A DNA stretch of 64,000 nt from Salinicoccus halodurans (lineage in GTDB: Bacteria > Bacillota > Bacilli > Staphylococcales > Salinicoccaceae): NCBI RefSeq assembly GCF_900114445.1, contig NZ_FOTB01000004.1:250094-314093 (forward strand), read 5' to 3'. The notes below the pieces were generated by a model that saw only the letters and a program-made list of their open reading frames with translations, was not told the origin of the DNA and did not search any database. Within the stretch, counting starts at the first letter, position 1, and every line of letters starts with the position of its first letter. Positions 1-9,036 of this stretch are shown here, one piece after another. The position numbers and the translations under genes were made by a program.

Positions 1-14
1 AACGTCTTCTTCAT
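1..14 (-). CDS. Start of a gene leaving the window on the left (4 codons visible)
   Basis: On the minus strand an ATG at 14-12 opens the codons Met-Lys-Lys-Thr and then runs off the window. An AGGAGG site (complement of 26-31) lies 11 nt upstream, a little far but perfect. MKKT is a common beginning of signal peptides, so this may be a secreted protein or lipoprotein. Nothing else can be said about its identity. Confidence 0.4.
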
Positions 15-385
15 AATAATTGAATCCTCCTGTTTTTCCCTGCACCCAAAATCCAAGTCTTGTCTCTCTATCCCTTAATTGGGCAATTATATATTCTTTA
101 TTTAATTTAGTATTTTGTTGTAAAGCCGGCCAAAGTGCATGCCTCTCTGACCACGTTCAAAACTATAGCATACACAACCCTTCTTTTTGTGGGATGTAAC
201 TGACTTGTAAACGAAAGGAAATGACAGCATACGCTTTGTAACATATAAGTTTATTTTTACACCCCTCGAGACGTCCGCCGTGACGGGATTATTGCCTTCA
301 GCGTGTCATATTACATGGAATATAATGCTAAATAAATTACAGGCTTATTTGACCGCTATGCCCGCATTTTGAATGACAGGGCAAA
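15..385. other. Intergenic stretch, no gene recognised
   Basis: AT-rich DNA between the leftmost gene start and the cytochrome gene terminator. It holds the ribosome binding site and presumably the promoter of the leftward gene. I see no RNA gene, repeat or convincing reading frame. Confidence 0.5.
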
Positions 386-419
386 TAAAAAACGCAAAAT
401 CCATCAGGATTTTGCGTTC
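386..419 (-). terminator. Rho-independent terminator of the cytochrome c gene
   Basis: A 12-bp stem (AACGCAAAATCC / GGATTTTGCGTT, loop ATCA) is followed on the minus strand by a run of T. It sits just after the stop codon of the cytochrome c lipoprotein gene. Confidence 0.85.
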
Positions 420-432
420 ATTCATAATTGAT

Positions 433-840
433 CTATTCTGCTGTCTGGGAAGATAACCATGTAACGAGTGCATCAAGCTGCTCTTCATCTGTTACAAGGC
501 CGGCCGGCATCCCGCCGCCGCCTTCTTCGATTTTAGTGCGGATTTCATCTTCGGAAAGCTTACTGCCCACGTTTGTGAGCGCCGGACCGGATCCGCCTGA
601 GAGATCTTCACCGTGACAGCTCATGCAGTTGCTCTGCTCATATGTCTGTTTGGCAAGCTCGGCATCCCCTGCATCTGCACTGTCGGAGCCTTCACTGCCC
701 TCTTCAGAAGATTCCTCCTCTGTCGTCACACCTTCATCTGCCGGCTGATCGGATTCGTCTTCGCCGCCTTCACCGCCACCGCCGCATGCGCCGAGTACAA
801 GCACTGCTGCAAAACTCATAAGTAACCAGAACTTTTTCAT
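433..840 (-). CDS. cccB: Cytochrome c lipoprotein (c-551/CccB type)
   Basis: 135-residue lipoprotein carrying one c-type haem, expected on the outer face of the membrane as a small electron carrier. Residues 1-19 form a lipoprotein signal peptide ending in the lipobox L-G-A-C19. An acidic, Gly/Ser/Glu-rich linker covers about 20-62. The haem site C72-M-S-C75-H76 follows, and M111 in M-P-A-G is the likely sixth ligand. Length and layout match Bacillus CccB, which also lies near prfB in that genus. It stands alone, with its own terminator, and is separated from prfB by a terminator. The haem motif is seen directly; the electron partner is inferred. Confidence 0.85.
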   Translation of the reverse strand: MKKFWLLMSFAAVLVLGACGGGGEGGEDESDQPADEGVTTEEESSEEGSEGSDSADAGDAELAKQTYEQSNCMSCHGEDLSGGSGPALTNVGSKLSEDEIRTKIEEGGGGMPAGLVTDEEQLDALVTWLSSQTAE

Positions 841-942
841 AAATAAGCCCCCCGACTTAAATATATATTTTTTGTTACATATTTAACATACCCTGAATCC
901 CACCTCGTTCAAACAATCGCAGGATATTTGTCACAAATTAAT

Positions 943-973
943 AAAAGACGGCTCCCCGCAGGAGAACCGCCCT
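943..973 (-). terminator. Terminator after prfB
   Basis: Imperfect GC-rich hairpin (CGGTTCTCC on one arm, GGGGAGCCG on the other, minus strand) followed by TTTTATTAATT. It closes the secA-prfB unit. Confidence 0.7.
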
Positions 974-996
974 TCATCATAAATCATTTATCAACA

Positions 997-2098
997 CTAC
1001 ATATTCATTCTGAGATAGGATTCGATAAACGGCGACAGTCCGCCGTCCATGACCTTATCCGTGTTTCCGACCTCATAGTTCGTCCTGTGGTCTTTGACCA
1101 TTGAGTACGGGTGGAATACATAGGAGCGGATTTGGCTGCCCCAGCCGATTTCTTTCTGTTCGCCTTTGATTGCTGCAATTTCCGCCTTCTGATCTTCGAG
1201 CTCTTTCTGATAGAGCTTGGATTTCAGCATATGCATCGCCTGTTCACGGTTTTTGATCTGCGAACGCTCGTTTTGACAGGTTACAACAATGCCGGTCGGA
1301 TGGTGCGTAATCCTTACGGCGGAGTCTGTCGTATTGACGTGCTGCCCGCCGGCACCGCTCGCGCGGTAAGTGTCGATTGAAATATCTTCAGTTTTCACTT
1401 CGATCTGGATTTCTGTGTTGTCAAACTGCGGTGTAACTTCACATGACACGAATGAAGTATGCCGTCTGCCTGATGAATCGAAAGGTGATATGCGGACCAG
1501 ACGGTGCACGCCTTTTTCCGCTTTCAGCATTCCATATGCATTCACACCTCTGATGGAGAGCGTCACACTTTTCACACCCGCTTCATCACCGGATTGATAA
1601 TCCATCGTCTCAACTTTCCAGCCCTGGCCTTCCGCATATCTCTGATACATGCGGAGCAGCATTTCCGCCCAGTCCTGGGATTCTGTGCCGCCTGCACCCG
1701 GATGGAGTTCCAGTATGGCGCTCAGATGGTCATGCTCGTCATCGAGCAGGATATTGAGTTCGAATGCATCGATTTTCTTCTGTGTCTCTTTGACATCCTG
1801 CTCGATCATTTCCCTCATTTCTGCATCGCTTTCCTCTTTCAGCAGTTCATGGGAAACTTCAATCTCCTCCACATCCGCTTCAATATCCCGGAAACCCTCC
1901 ACAATCTTCTTCAGATGATTGTTGCTGTCGATGACTTCCTGCGCTTTTTCCTGATCGTTCCAGAACTCAGGATCTGTCATGCGTTCTTCATACTCCCGTA
2001 TCTGAGTCTCTTTTTCCTCTAAGTCAAAGAGACCCCCTGAAGTCGTCTAATTTACCGTGCATATCCTGGACGAAATTTTTTATTTCGTGTAATTCCAT
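997..2098 (-). CDS. prfB: Peptide chain release factor 2 (programmed +1 frameshift)
   Basis: RF2 reads UAA and UGA and triggers peptide release on the ribosome. The reading frame starts at ATG 2098, runs 24 codons to an in-frame TGA at 2026-2024, shifts +1 and ends at 997, giving 366 residues, the normal RF2 length. The main frame contains the RF2 stop-reading tripeptide S-P-F in [12 protein letters not shown] and the catalytic G-G-Q in [11 protein letters not shown]. An AGAAGGAA site precedes the start. The gene begins 18 nt after the secA stop, so it is co-transcribed with secA. A start at the internal Met at 1980 would drop the N-terminal helix and miss the recoding site. Confidence 0.97.
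2024..2038 (-). promoter_or_regulatory. prfB: prfB programmed frameshift site
   Basis: Minus-strand sequence AGGGGGTCTCTTTGAC: an internal SD-like AGGGGG, three bases, then CTT TGA C. This is the classic RF2 autoregulatory signal. When RF2 is scarce the slow UGA allows the CTT-decoding tRNA to slip +1. Confidence 0.97.
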
Positions 2099-2116
2099 AA
2101 ATTTTCCTTCTTTCTG

Positions 2117-4639
2117 TTATTGTCCGTGACAGTTTTTGTATTTCTTACCTGAGCCGCACGGGCAGGGATCATTGCGCCCAACTTTGATTTCTTTTTTAAC
2201 CGGACCTTTTTTGACTTTTTCCTTGCCATCGCCCGTCTGCATTTCGTTTTGCTTGATGACCTGCTCACGCTTGATTTCCTCATCGGATTTCAGTTCAGTC
2301 TTAAGCACATACTTCGCAGTATCATCCTCAATTGCCACAAGCATGTCCTCAAACATCTGCAGCCCTTCATTCTGATACTCACGCAGCGGATTGATCTGGC
2401 CGTATGAACGGAGATGGATCCCCGTTCTCAGCTGATCCATGCTGTCGATGTGCTCCACCCATTTCTGGTCGATTGTGCGGAGCATCATCATCCGCTCGAA
2501 CAGCCTCATCTTTTCACTTGTGAGTTTTTCTTCTTTACGTTCCAGTTCAGCGTTCACCTTTTCAAGGATGAGTGCAATGATCTCGTCGTTCTCTCTGCCG
2601 CGCACATCCGGCACTTCAATTGATTCGTCCGAGAGATACATATCTTCGATCGTCTTGATGAACTGGTCATAATCGATCAGTTCGTCATCATCCAGAATGT
2701 AGTAATTGACCGTGCGTTCCACAGATGCTTCTATCATGCCCATCAGCTGGTCCCTTACGTCATCCTGATCGATGATGTCATTGCGTTCATCATAGATGAT
2801 TTCACGCTGACGTCTCAGCACATCATCGTATTCCAGCAGTTTCTTACGTGAGTCGAAGTTGTTCCCCTCAACCCGTTTCTGGGAAGATTCAACCGCTTTT
2901 GAAATCATTTTTGATGTGATCTCCTCTTCCTGCATTCCAAGACGGCCCATCATGCCCTGCATGCGTTCTGAGCCGAAACGTCTCATAAGGTCGTCTTCAA
3001 GTGAAAGATAGAATGTACTGACTCCGACGTCCCCCTGACGTCCTGCACGGCCGCGGAGCTGATCATCAATACGCCTGGATTCATGCCGTTCCGTACCGAT
3101 CACAGCAAGTCCGCCCGCTTCTTTGACGCCTTCACCAAGTTTGATATCCGTACCGCGTCCGGCCATGTTCGTGGCAATCGTCACCGCGCCCTTTTTACCG
3201 GCACTCATGATGATATCCGCTTCTCTTTCATGGTTTTTGGCATTCAGCACATTATGGCGGATGCCTTTTTTGCTGAGCAGATTCGCGATGTATTCACTTG
3301 TTTCAACCGCGACTGTTCCGATCAGTACCGGCTGGCCGTTGCGGTGCCGTTCCACAACTTCATCAACGACGTTCTTGAACTTGATGTCTTTGGTCGAGTA
3401 GATTTTATCCGTCCTGTCTTCTCTTGCGATTGGAAGATTCGTCGGAATGACAGTCACTTTCATGTTATATATATTGATGAATTCCTCTTCCTCGGTTTTG
3501 GCGGTACCGGTCATGCCTGAGAGTTTATTGTACTGCCTGAAGAAGTTCTGGAATGTGATGGATGCCATCGTACGGGATTCATTCTGGATTTCCACACCTT
3601 CTTTTGCCTCGATGGCCTGGTGCAGCCCGTCTGAGAAGCGGCGCCCTTTCATCTTACGGCCTGTGAACTGGTCGACGATGACGATTTTATCTTCTTCAAC
3701 GACATAGTCAGTGTCACGCTGCATTGAGAAGTGTGCTTTTAACGCCTGGTTGATATGGTGGAGCAGATTGACGTGTTTCACATCATACAGATTATCCACC
3801 TTGAACCATTTCTCCGCTTTTTCCATACCGTCATCATTAAGCTGGATGTTCTTCGTTTTTATATCGTAGGTGAAATCCTCATCTTCCTTGAGCATCTTGA
3901 CGAATTGATTGGCCTGGATATACTGGGTGTTCGTCTGGTTCGCCCTGCCTGAGATGATCAGCGGTGTACGCGCTTCATCAATCAGGATGGAGTCGACTTC
4001 ATCGATGATTGCATAGTTGAGCCCCCTCAGGACACGGTCTTTCTTATAAGTAACCATGTTATCCCTGAGGTAGTCGAATCCGAGCTCATTGTTCGTCGTA
4101 TACGTAATATCCGCGGCATACGCTTCCCGTTTCTCTTCACTGTTCTTGGCATTGAGGTTCAGACCGACTGTCAGTTTCAGGAAGTTGTAGAGCACGGACA
4201 TTTCTTCCATCTGGGTTGCAGAAAGGTATTCGTTGACCGTAATGACATGGACGCCTTTGCCCGTCAATGCATTCAGATATACCGGCATCGTTGCGGTCAG
4301 TGTCTTACCTTCACCTGTTTTCATCTCGGAAATGTCGCCTTTATGAAGCGCCGCCCCGCCCATTATCTGAACAGGATAGGGTTCCAGGCCGAGCGTCCGT
4401 TTTGAAGCTTCACGGACAACGGCAAAAGCCTCGGGCAGAATCTGATCCAGCATTTTCTCTTCCGCTTTATCATCTTCCGCTCCGGCGAGCATTTCTTTAA
4501 ACTCATCCGTTTTCCCCTGAAGGGATGCATCGTCAAGGCCTGCCATTGTTTCTTTATAGTCCTCGACCTTTTCAGCGATTTTCCGGAGGGAGCGCAGCTC
4601 CCTTTTATTACCGTCAAAGACTTTGTCCAAAATACCCAT
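2117..4639 (-). CDS. secA: Preprotein translocase ATPase SecA
   Basis: 840-residue motor that drives preproteins through SecYEG. Visible features are the Walker A motif around residues 107-113 (K-T-G-E-G-K-T), the Walker B D213-E-V-D, a long central preprotein-binding/helical region, helicase-like motifs in the second ATPase domain (G-R-A-G-R-Q-G) and a C-terminal SEC-C zinc motif ([13 protein letters not shown]) for SecB/ribosome contact. Length is that of SecA1. ATG 4639 follows a GAGGGAGA site. hpf lies upstream and prfB 18 nt downstream, the usual order in Bacillales. No second SecA is in the window. Confidence 0.98.
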   Translation of the reverse strand: MGILDKVFDGNKRELRSLRKIAEKVEDYKETMAGLDDASLQGKTDEFKEMLAGAEDDKAEEKMLDQILPEAFAVVREASKRTLGLEPYPVQIMGGAALHKGDISEMKTGEGKTLTATMPVYLNALTGKGVHVITVNEYLSATQMEEMSVLYNFLKLTVGLNLNAKNSEEKREAYAADITYTTNNELGFDYLRDNMVTYKKDRVLRGLNYAIIDEVDSILIDEARTPLIISGRANQTNTQYIQANQFVKMLKEDEDFTYDIKTKNIQLNDDGMEKAEKWFKVDNLYDVKHVNLLHHINQALKAHFSMQRDTDYVVEEDKIVIVDQFTGRKMKGRRFSDGLHQAIEAKEGVEIQNESRTMASITFQNFFRQYNKLSGMTGTAKTEEEEFINIYNMKVTVIPTNLPIAREDRTDKIYSTKDIKFKNVVDEVVERHRNGQPVLIGTVAVETSEYIANLLSKKGIRHNVLNAKNHEREADIIMSAGKKGAVTIATNMAGRGTDIKLGEGVKEAGGLAVIGTERHESRRIDDQLRGRAGRQGDVGVSTFYLSLEDDLMRRFGSERMQGMMGRLGMQEEEITSKMISKAVESSQKRVEGNNFDSRKKLLEYDDVLRRQREIIYDERNDIIDQDDVRDQLMGMIEASVERTVNYYILDDDELIDYDQFIKTIEDMYLSDESIEVPDVRGRENDEIIALILEKVNAELERKEEKLTSEKMRLFERMMMLRTIDQKWVEHIDSMDQLRTGIHLRSYGQINPLREYQNEGLQMFEDMLVAIEDDTAKYVLKTELKSDEEIKREQVIKQNEMQTGDGKEKVKKGPVKKEIKVGRNDPCPCGSGKKYKNCHGQ

Positions 4640-4744
4640 GGATTTCTCTCCCTCATTATATCTGTCACTATGAATTCATCTCATTATATTACCACTAAAC
4701 AGCCTAAAATAAAATATGTAAGCATTGAAGGAATTTCACAAGTA

Positions 4745-4770
4745 ATCCCCGGCTGACGGCAGCCGGGGAG
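4745..4770 (-). terminator. Strong hairpin between hpf and secA
   Basis: Nine-bp GC-rich stem CCCCGGCTG / CAGCCGGGG with a 4-base loop. The T-tract after it is poor on both strands, so it may be an attenuator or RNA-stabilising hairpin rather than a full terminator. A weaker hairpin (TCCCA/TGGGA) lies beside it at 4775-4792. Confidence 0.5.
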
Positions 4771-4811
4771 AACATCCCATTTTCACTGGGAATATGAATA
4801 TATCATTCTGA

Positions 4812-5384
4812 TCAATTCGTTTCGATGAGTCCGTATTTGCCGTCCTTGCGTTTATATACAATGCTTGTGCCTTCCGTCTCCCTGTCGTTGAAGACGAAGA
4901 AATCATGGCCCAGCATATTCATCTGCAATACTGCCTCTTCAGAGTCCATCGGTTTCAGCTGGAATTTTTTAGAACGCACAATATAGTTTTCATTTGTGTT
5001 CTCATCGTCCTCTTCCCCTCTGAATTCATGATTCGCATCCATCTCGAGTTTGGCAAAGAACTCCTGTTCCGGATTCTTCTCCTTTAACTTGCGGTTGATC
5101 TTCGTCTTGTATTTCCTGATCTGTCTCTCCAGTTTGCCCACAATCAGGTCAACTGCCGCATAGAGATCATCGTGCTTCTCTTCCGCTCTCAGCGTCAGAT
5201 TTTTCATGGGAATCGTGACTTCAACCTTCCCCTGGCTGTTGTTATACGTCTTGATGTTGACGTGCGCATGGGTATTCGGAGCATTTGTAAAGTAGCGTTC
5301 CAGCTTGCTGATTTTTTCCTCGATGTGGCTTCTGATCGCATCAGTTACCTCAATGTTCTCTCCACGAATTTCACATCTGATCAT
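4812..5384 (-). CDS. hpf: Long-form ribosome hibernation promoting factor
   Basis: 190-residue HPF. The N-terminal domain (about 1-100, beginning [14 protein letters not shown]) binds the 30S decoding region and a charged linker leads to the C-terminal dimerisation domain (about 130-190) that pairs two 70S ribosomes into 100S dimers in stationary phase or stress. The length shows this is the long form that needs no RMF. ATG 5384 follows AAGGAGGGG at 9 nt. It lies upstream of secA in the same orientation. An extended -10 (TGATATAAT, complement of 5426-5434) precedes it and a cre-like site overlaps the -35 region. Confidence 0.95.
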   Translation of the reverse strand: MIRCEIRGENIEVTDAIRSHIEEKISKLERYFTNAPNTHAHVNIKTYNNSQGKVEVTIPMKNLTLRAEEKHDDLYAAVDLIVGKLERQIRKYKTKINRKLKEKNPEQEFFAKLEMDANHEFRGEEDDENTNENYIVRSKKFQLKPMDSEEAVLQMNMLGHDFFVFNDRETEGTSIVYKRKDGKYGLIETN

Positions 5385-5425
5385 AGTGAAACCCCTCCTT
5401 CAATGCATTATACTTCCTACTTGAT

Positions 5426-5463
5426 ATTATATCAGAGTATTCAGGCTTTTGAAAACGTTAACA
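5426..5463 (-). promoter_or_regulatory. hpf promoter with a cre-like palindrome
   Basis: The extended -10 TGATATAAT lies at 5434-5426 on the minus strand. The palindrome TGAAAACGTTAACA at 5450-5463 fits the CcpA cre consensus and would overlap the -35 hexamer. It lies inside the last codons of comFC, so a chance match cannot be excluded. Confidence 0.4.
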
Positions 5464-6115
5464 CATCGACCGCAGCGGGATTCTCAGTGTATAACCTCTC
5501 AAGCGCCTGATGTACCGTAATGCCGGTGGTATAAATATCATCCACGACCAGTATCTGTTTCCCCGAAAGTGTCCCGGAATCAAAATCCGCCTTGAAATCA
5601 AAAGGATTGGGACCGTTCATACGCGCCGACTTGCCAAGTTCCGACTGGCGTCCGGCTTTGTCTGTCACCAGCACATCCCGGTAGGGGACCTTTGCCGCAC
5701 CGAGCACCATGGAAGTCTGGTTGTAACCCCGTTCTTCCATTCTTGCCGGGGAGACAGGAATAGGTATGGACATATCATATTCCCCGAAGCTGCATTTCAG
5801 AAACATCGAAATCACTTCCATGAGTGCAGCATCTTTCGTAAATTTATATCTGTGGAAAAGCATTTTCACTTCCCCGCTGTAATCCATCATGCACATGATC
5901 TTTCCAGGACGCCTGTAGTTTTCAGAGAGGAAACTGCAATCCGGACACACCTGCCACGACTCTTCCATGAGGCGGTGGCAGAAGCCGCACCGTCTGCCCT
6001 CCCGCCAGACGGAAAGTTTCCTGCGGCACTCCCTGCACAACGGTTCTGCGGGCTTGAACATCGTGATAATATCCGCCTCTTCCTTCACCTTCCTGTGACA
6101 GTAGAGGCAGATCAT
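5441..6115 (-). CDS. comFC: Competence protein ComFC (phosphoribosyltransferase-like)
   Basis: 224 residues from ATG 6115. The N-terminal third carries paired cysteines (C-L-Y-C, C-R-E-C, C-G-F-C, C-P-D-C) that likely bind zinc. The C-terminal part is a type I phosphoribosyltransferase fold with the PRPP-loop sequence V-V-D-D-I-Y-T-T-G. ComFC works with the ComFA motor in DNA uptake. Its ATG overlaps the comFA stop as ATGA, indicating translational coupling. An open frame extends 43 codons further upstream inside comFA but has no ribosome site and adds nothing conserved. Confidence 0.9.
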   Translation of the reverse strand: MICLYCHRKVKEEADIITMFKPAEPLCRECRRKLSVWREGRRCGFCHRLMEESWQVCPDCSFLSENYRRPGKIMCMMDYSGEVKMLFHRYKFTKDAALMEVISMFLKCSFGEYDMSIPIPVSPARMEERGYNQTSMVLGAAKVPYRDVLVTDKAGRQSELGKSARMNGPNPFDFKADFDSGTLSGKQILVVDDIYTTGITVHQALERLYTENPAAVDVLTFSKA

Positions 6116-7362
6116 ATCGTAGTCTTCCCGGCGTTGAAATTTTTGATGATTCTGATTGTCTGTCTGATATGCCCGGTATTGTGTCCCGCCATCAACCATA
6201 TATTGCCTGTCGGATCGTCGGTTTTCCGTCCGACCCGGCCGCATATCTGCACCAGGCTGTCCGTATTGAACATCTCTGCATTCACAACGATCACATCGAG
6301 CCCTTTGAAAGTCACGCCCCTTTCCAGAATTGTCGTCGTCAAAAGTACCTTTGTCCGGTCGTTCCGCATATCCTCCACTTTTGCAGCTCTTTCCTCATCC
6401 CCGCTGTACACCGAATCCGAATCGGGGAATTTTTCTGCTACAAGCGGATAGAGTTTCTCCATCAGGCTGATTTCCGGCAGGAACACGAGGACCCGCCGGT
6501 CCGCCCTGATGATATCATCGATCAGCCTCTCCAGTTTCTTTGGCAGCCGCTGTCTCCTGATATCTTTCGTCACACTCTGCCAGACGACTTTCGGTATGGC
6601 CAGGTCATGGCCGTGATACCGGCGTGTCAGACTCACCACGTTCTCATGCCCCACAAAGTCGATCATCTTCCGGTCCGGGGTGGCGGTCATCAGGACGATG
6701 GTTGATTTTCCGGATGCCGCCCGTGTGACGGCATTCATCAGCTGGCTGTCTGCCGGCATGGGGAACGCATCTGTCTCATCCACGATGATCAGATCGAAAT
6801 GGTCGATATAGTTATAAAGCTGATGCACGGTGCATACTGTAAACCGGTGTTCAAACTCCACCTTCACCCCGGAATACAAAAGTTCGATATCCACTTCCCT
6901 GAACGCATCCGTCAGCCGCAGATACACTTCCTTGATCACATCGATCCTCGGGGATACAAATGCAACATTCAGGCCCCGCTGTCTTGCGAGGGAGATCGCT
7001 TCGAAAGTGATCTCGGTCTTTCCGGCGCCGGTCACAGCATAGAGCAGCAGGTTTTTATTCGCCTCCAGCGCTTCTATGATTTTATCAGAAGCTGATTTCT
7101 GCGCCGGGCTCAGCTCGAAGCCGAGATGATATCTGCAGGGTTCGGGTTTCGGGGAGGCACGGACGACTCTCAGCGGCGTGACACTGTCGGAACGGCCGAT
7201 GTTTACGCATTTCAGGCAATACACGACATCCGTGCCGTGAAATTCGGAATAATATTTGTAAAAATAGCGCTTTGAGCTGTTGCTGCAGCGGTGGCACACA
7301 TACTTGTCAGGATCAACGCCCCTGGGTTTATAAATCTCCTCTGCCATATGTTTGATGATCAT
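6112..7362 (-). CDS. comFA: Competence helicase/translocase ComFA
   Basis: DEAD-box-like ATPase thought to pull transforming single-stranded DNA into the cell. A four-cysteine zinc motif (C-H-R-C and C-L-K-C) lies near the N terminus, then Walker A A-V-T-G-A-G-K-T-E, the DEAD-box variant V-D-E-T-D, motif III M-T-A-T-P and C-terminal helicase motifs (V-Q-I-C-G-R-V-G-R). I place the start at ATG 7362 (416 residues), where GAGGAG lies 7 nt upstream. The in-frame ATG at 7377 sits in the T-tract of the preceding terminator and has no ribosome site. It is followed by comFC with an ATGA overlap. Confidence 0.9.
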   Translation of the reverse strand: MIIKHMAEEIYKPRGVDPDKYVCHRCSNSSKRYFYKYYSEFHGTDVVYCLKCVNIGRSDSVTPLRVVRASPKPEPCRYHLGFELSPAQKSASDKIIEALEANKNLLLYAVTGAGKTEITFEAISLARQRGLNVAFVSPRIDVIKEVYLRLTDAFREVDIELLYSGVKVEFEHRFTVCTVHQLYNYIDHFDLIIVDETDAFPMPADSQLMNAVTRAASGKSTIVLMTATPDRKMIDFVGHENVVSLTRRYHGHDLAIPKVVWQSVTKDIRRQRLPKKLERLIDDIIRADRRVLVFLPEISLMEKLYPLVAEKFPDSDSVYSGDEERAAKVEDMRNDRTKVLLTTTILERGVTFKGLDVIVVNAEMFNTDSLVQICGRVGRKTDDPTGNIWLMAGHNTGHIRQTIRIIKNFNAGKTTI

Positions 7363-7377
7363 TTCCCATCTCCTCAT

Positions 7378-7408
7378 AAAAAAAGACGCAGCAAAAATAA
7401 GCTGCGTC
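7378..7408 (-). terminator. Terminator after the first DegV gene
   Basis: Stem GACGCAGC / GCTGCGTC with an 8-base loop, followed on the minus strand by seven T. It separates the DegV gene from comFA. Confidence 0.85.
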
Positions 7409-7425
7409 CTGAATATTCAATTGCG

Positions 7426-8298
7426 TCATATCTCTGTATCGACTTCAAATGTGGTATATCCGAGTCCAAGCGCACCCTCACCAAGGTGCGTTCCGATGAC
7501 AGGACCGAAATAGCTCAATCTGAAGGTTACATCCGGGTGTGCCGCTTCGAGGGACTGCATCCATGCTTTCGCTTCCGCCTCTGCATTCGAATGGATGACG
7601 ACCGCAGTGACGGGTTTGCCTCTGTGACGTTCCATCTCTGAATCAAAAAGGTCTTCGACTTTCTTCATCGCTTTCTTCTTCGTCCGGATCTTTTCATACG
7701 GTACGATCTGTGCATCCTGGAATTCAAGGATCGGCTTCACTTTCAGAAGGCTGCCGATCATGGCCTGGGCATTCGTCAGACGCCCGCCTTTTTGAAGATT
7801 CGTCAGCGTATCGACGATGAAATACGCATTTGTATTTTTCTTGCGTTTCATCTCCTCGAGTTCATCCAGCAGCACTTCGATCTCCATTTCATCCTTATGC
7901 TGCGCCGCATACAGGGCGAGGAAGCCCTGTACATAGCATGCAACTTCCGAATCGACGGCATGGACTTCTATCCCCTGCACGCTCCCGCCGGCAGCGATCG
8001 CATTCTGGTACGTGCCGCTGATACGGCTTGAAAGATGGACGCTGATGACGTCTGTATACCCTTCCCGTCTCAATGTTTCTAGCAGCAGTATATAGTCCCC
8101 TATGGACGGCTGGCTTGTCCGCGGGAGTTCGTCCATATCGCGTATTCTGTCATAAAATTCATCGGGGGTTATTTCGGCATCTTCCTTGTAGGATTCATCA
8201 CCGATGACTACACTGAGAGGAATTGTGCGGATATCGTATTTATCTTTCAGCGCCTCCGGGAGATAGGATGTCGAATCCACCACCACTGCAATCTTCAT
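7426..8298 (-). CDS. fakB: DegV-family fatty acid-binding protein
   Basis: 290-residue DegV/EDD protein. Family members (FakB) hold a fatty acid while FakA phosphorylates its carboxyl group, feeding exogenous fatty acids into phospholipids. Seen here are the N-terminal V-V-D-S-T-S, the lipid-contact motif T-S-Q-P-S and I-S-G-T-Y. The position between yigZ and comFA is that of FakB1 in S. aureus, so an orthologous role is inferred. ATG 8298 follows GGAGG at 7 nt. It is divergent from yigZ and closed by its own terminator. A second DegV gene lies at 42.3-43.1 kb. Confidence 0.85.
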   Translation of the reverse strand: MKIAVVVDSTSYLPEALKDKYDIRTIPLSVVIGDESYKEDAEITPDEFYDRIRDMDELPRTSQPSIGDYILLLETLRREGYTDVISVHLSSRISGTYQNAIAAGGSVQGIEVHAVDSEVACYVQGFLALYAAQHKDEMEIEVLLDELEEMKRKKNTNAYFIVDTLTNLQKGGRLTNAQAMIGSLLKVKPILEFQDAQIVPYEKIRTKKKAMKKVEDLFDSEMERHRGKPVTAVVIHSNAEAEAKAWMQSLEAAHPDVTFRLSYFGPVIGTHLGEGALGLGYTTFEVDTEI

Positions 8299-8405
8299 AT
8301 GGGTTCCTCCAATTCTACATTCACACTTAAAAATATTCTACTACACACTGTTGGTTGCCGTCCATATTCAGCCATGTGTTAAAATACTTCTGAGAGGTGA
8401 ATTTA

Positions 8406-9035
8406 ATGGAACAGCAGTATCTGAACAGACTCAATACGGAGACGGAAACGACCATCAGCAAATCACGCTTCATTACGTACATCCGCCGTACACCGACAGA
8501 AGAAGCGGCAAAATCTTTCATCAGCGAAATAAAGGCCCGCCACAAGGGCGCAAATCATAACTGCAGCGCCTATATCATCGGTGAAAGTGCACTGATTCAA
8601 AGAGCCGATGATGACGGGGAACCGACGGGCACAGCCGGCGTCCCGATTCTTGAAGTGCTGAAGCAGGAAGGCATGTATGATACGACGATTGTCGTGACCC
8701 GCTACTTCGGCGGCATCAAACTGGGCGGCGGCGGATTGATACGCGCCTATTCAGGCGCTGCCTCAAGCGCTGTAAAAGCTTCGGGCAAAGTAATAAAGAT
8801 CCCCGTCATCCCGATGGAAGTGACGGTGGATTATACGCACACCAGCCGTTTTGAACATTACCTTGGTGAAACCGACATCGAAATCAGGGACACCCGGTAC
8901 ACGGATAAGGTGACATATCTCCTCCATGTGAAAGAGGAGGACAGGGAGGACTTCATCGGGCGGCTTACCGAAATAACAAAAAACACCCACGAACTGGATG
9001 AACATGACGTCATCCAGGCCGAGGGCGCTGTCTGA
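8406..9035 (+). CDS. yvyE: YigZ/YvyE family (IMPACT, UPF0029) protein
   Basis: 209 residues. The N-terminal half has the UPF0029/IMPACT signature (F-I-S-E-I-K, N-C-S-A-Y, D-D-G-E-P-T-G-T-A-G, T-R-Y-F-G-G-I-K-L-G-G-G-G-L-I-R-A-Y) and the C-terminal half a small DUF1949 ferredoxin-like domain. The biochemical role is not established; links to translation control are proposed for the family. I choose ATG 8406, which has AGAGGTG six nt upstream; the in-frame GTG at 8397 is part of that site. It converges with tagO with only 1 nt between stops. Confidence 0.85.
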   Translation: MEQQYLNRLNTETETTISKSRFITYIRRTPTEEAAKSFISEIKARHKGANHNCSAYIIGESALIQRADDDGEPTGTAGVPILEVLKQEGMYDTTIVVTRYFGGIKLGGGGLIRAYSGAASSAVKASGKVIKIPVIPMEVTVDYTHTSRFEHYLGETDIEIRDTRYTDKVTYLLHVKEEDREDFIGRLTEITKNTHELDEHDVIQAEGAV

Positions 9036-9036
9036 T

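Noticed and set aside
1504-2022. 172-codon plus-strand frame opposite prfB
   Set aside because: Antisense shadow of a certain gene, with no ribosome site or recognisable protein features.
5510-6451. 313-codon plus-strand frame opposite comFC/comFA
   Set aside because: Antisense shadow; His/Arg/Pro-rich composition from reverse codons.
7363-7377. Upstream ATG 7377 as start of comFA
   Set aside because: It sits directly after the T-run of the preceding terminator; ATG 7362 has GAGGAG at the right distance.
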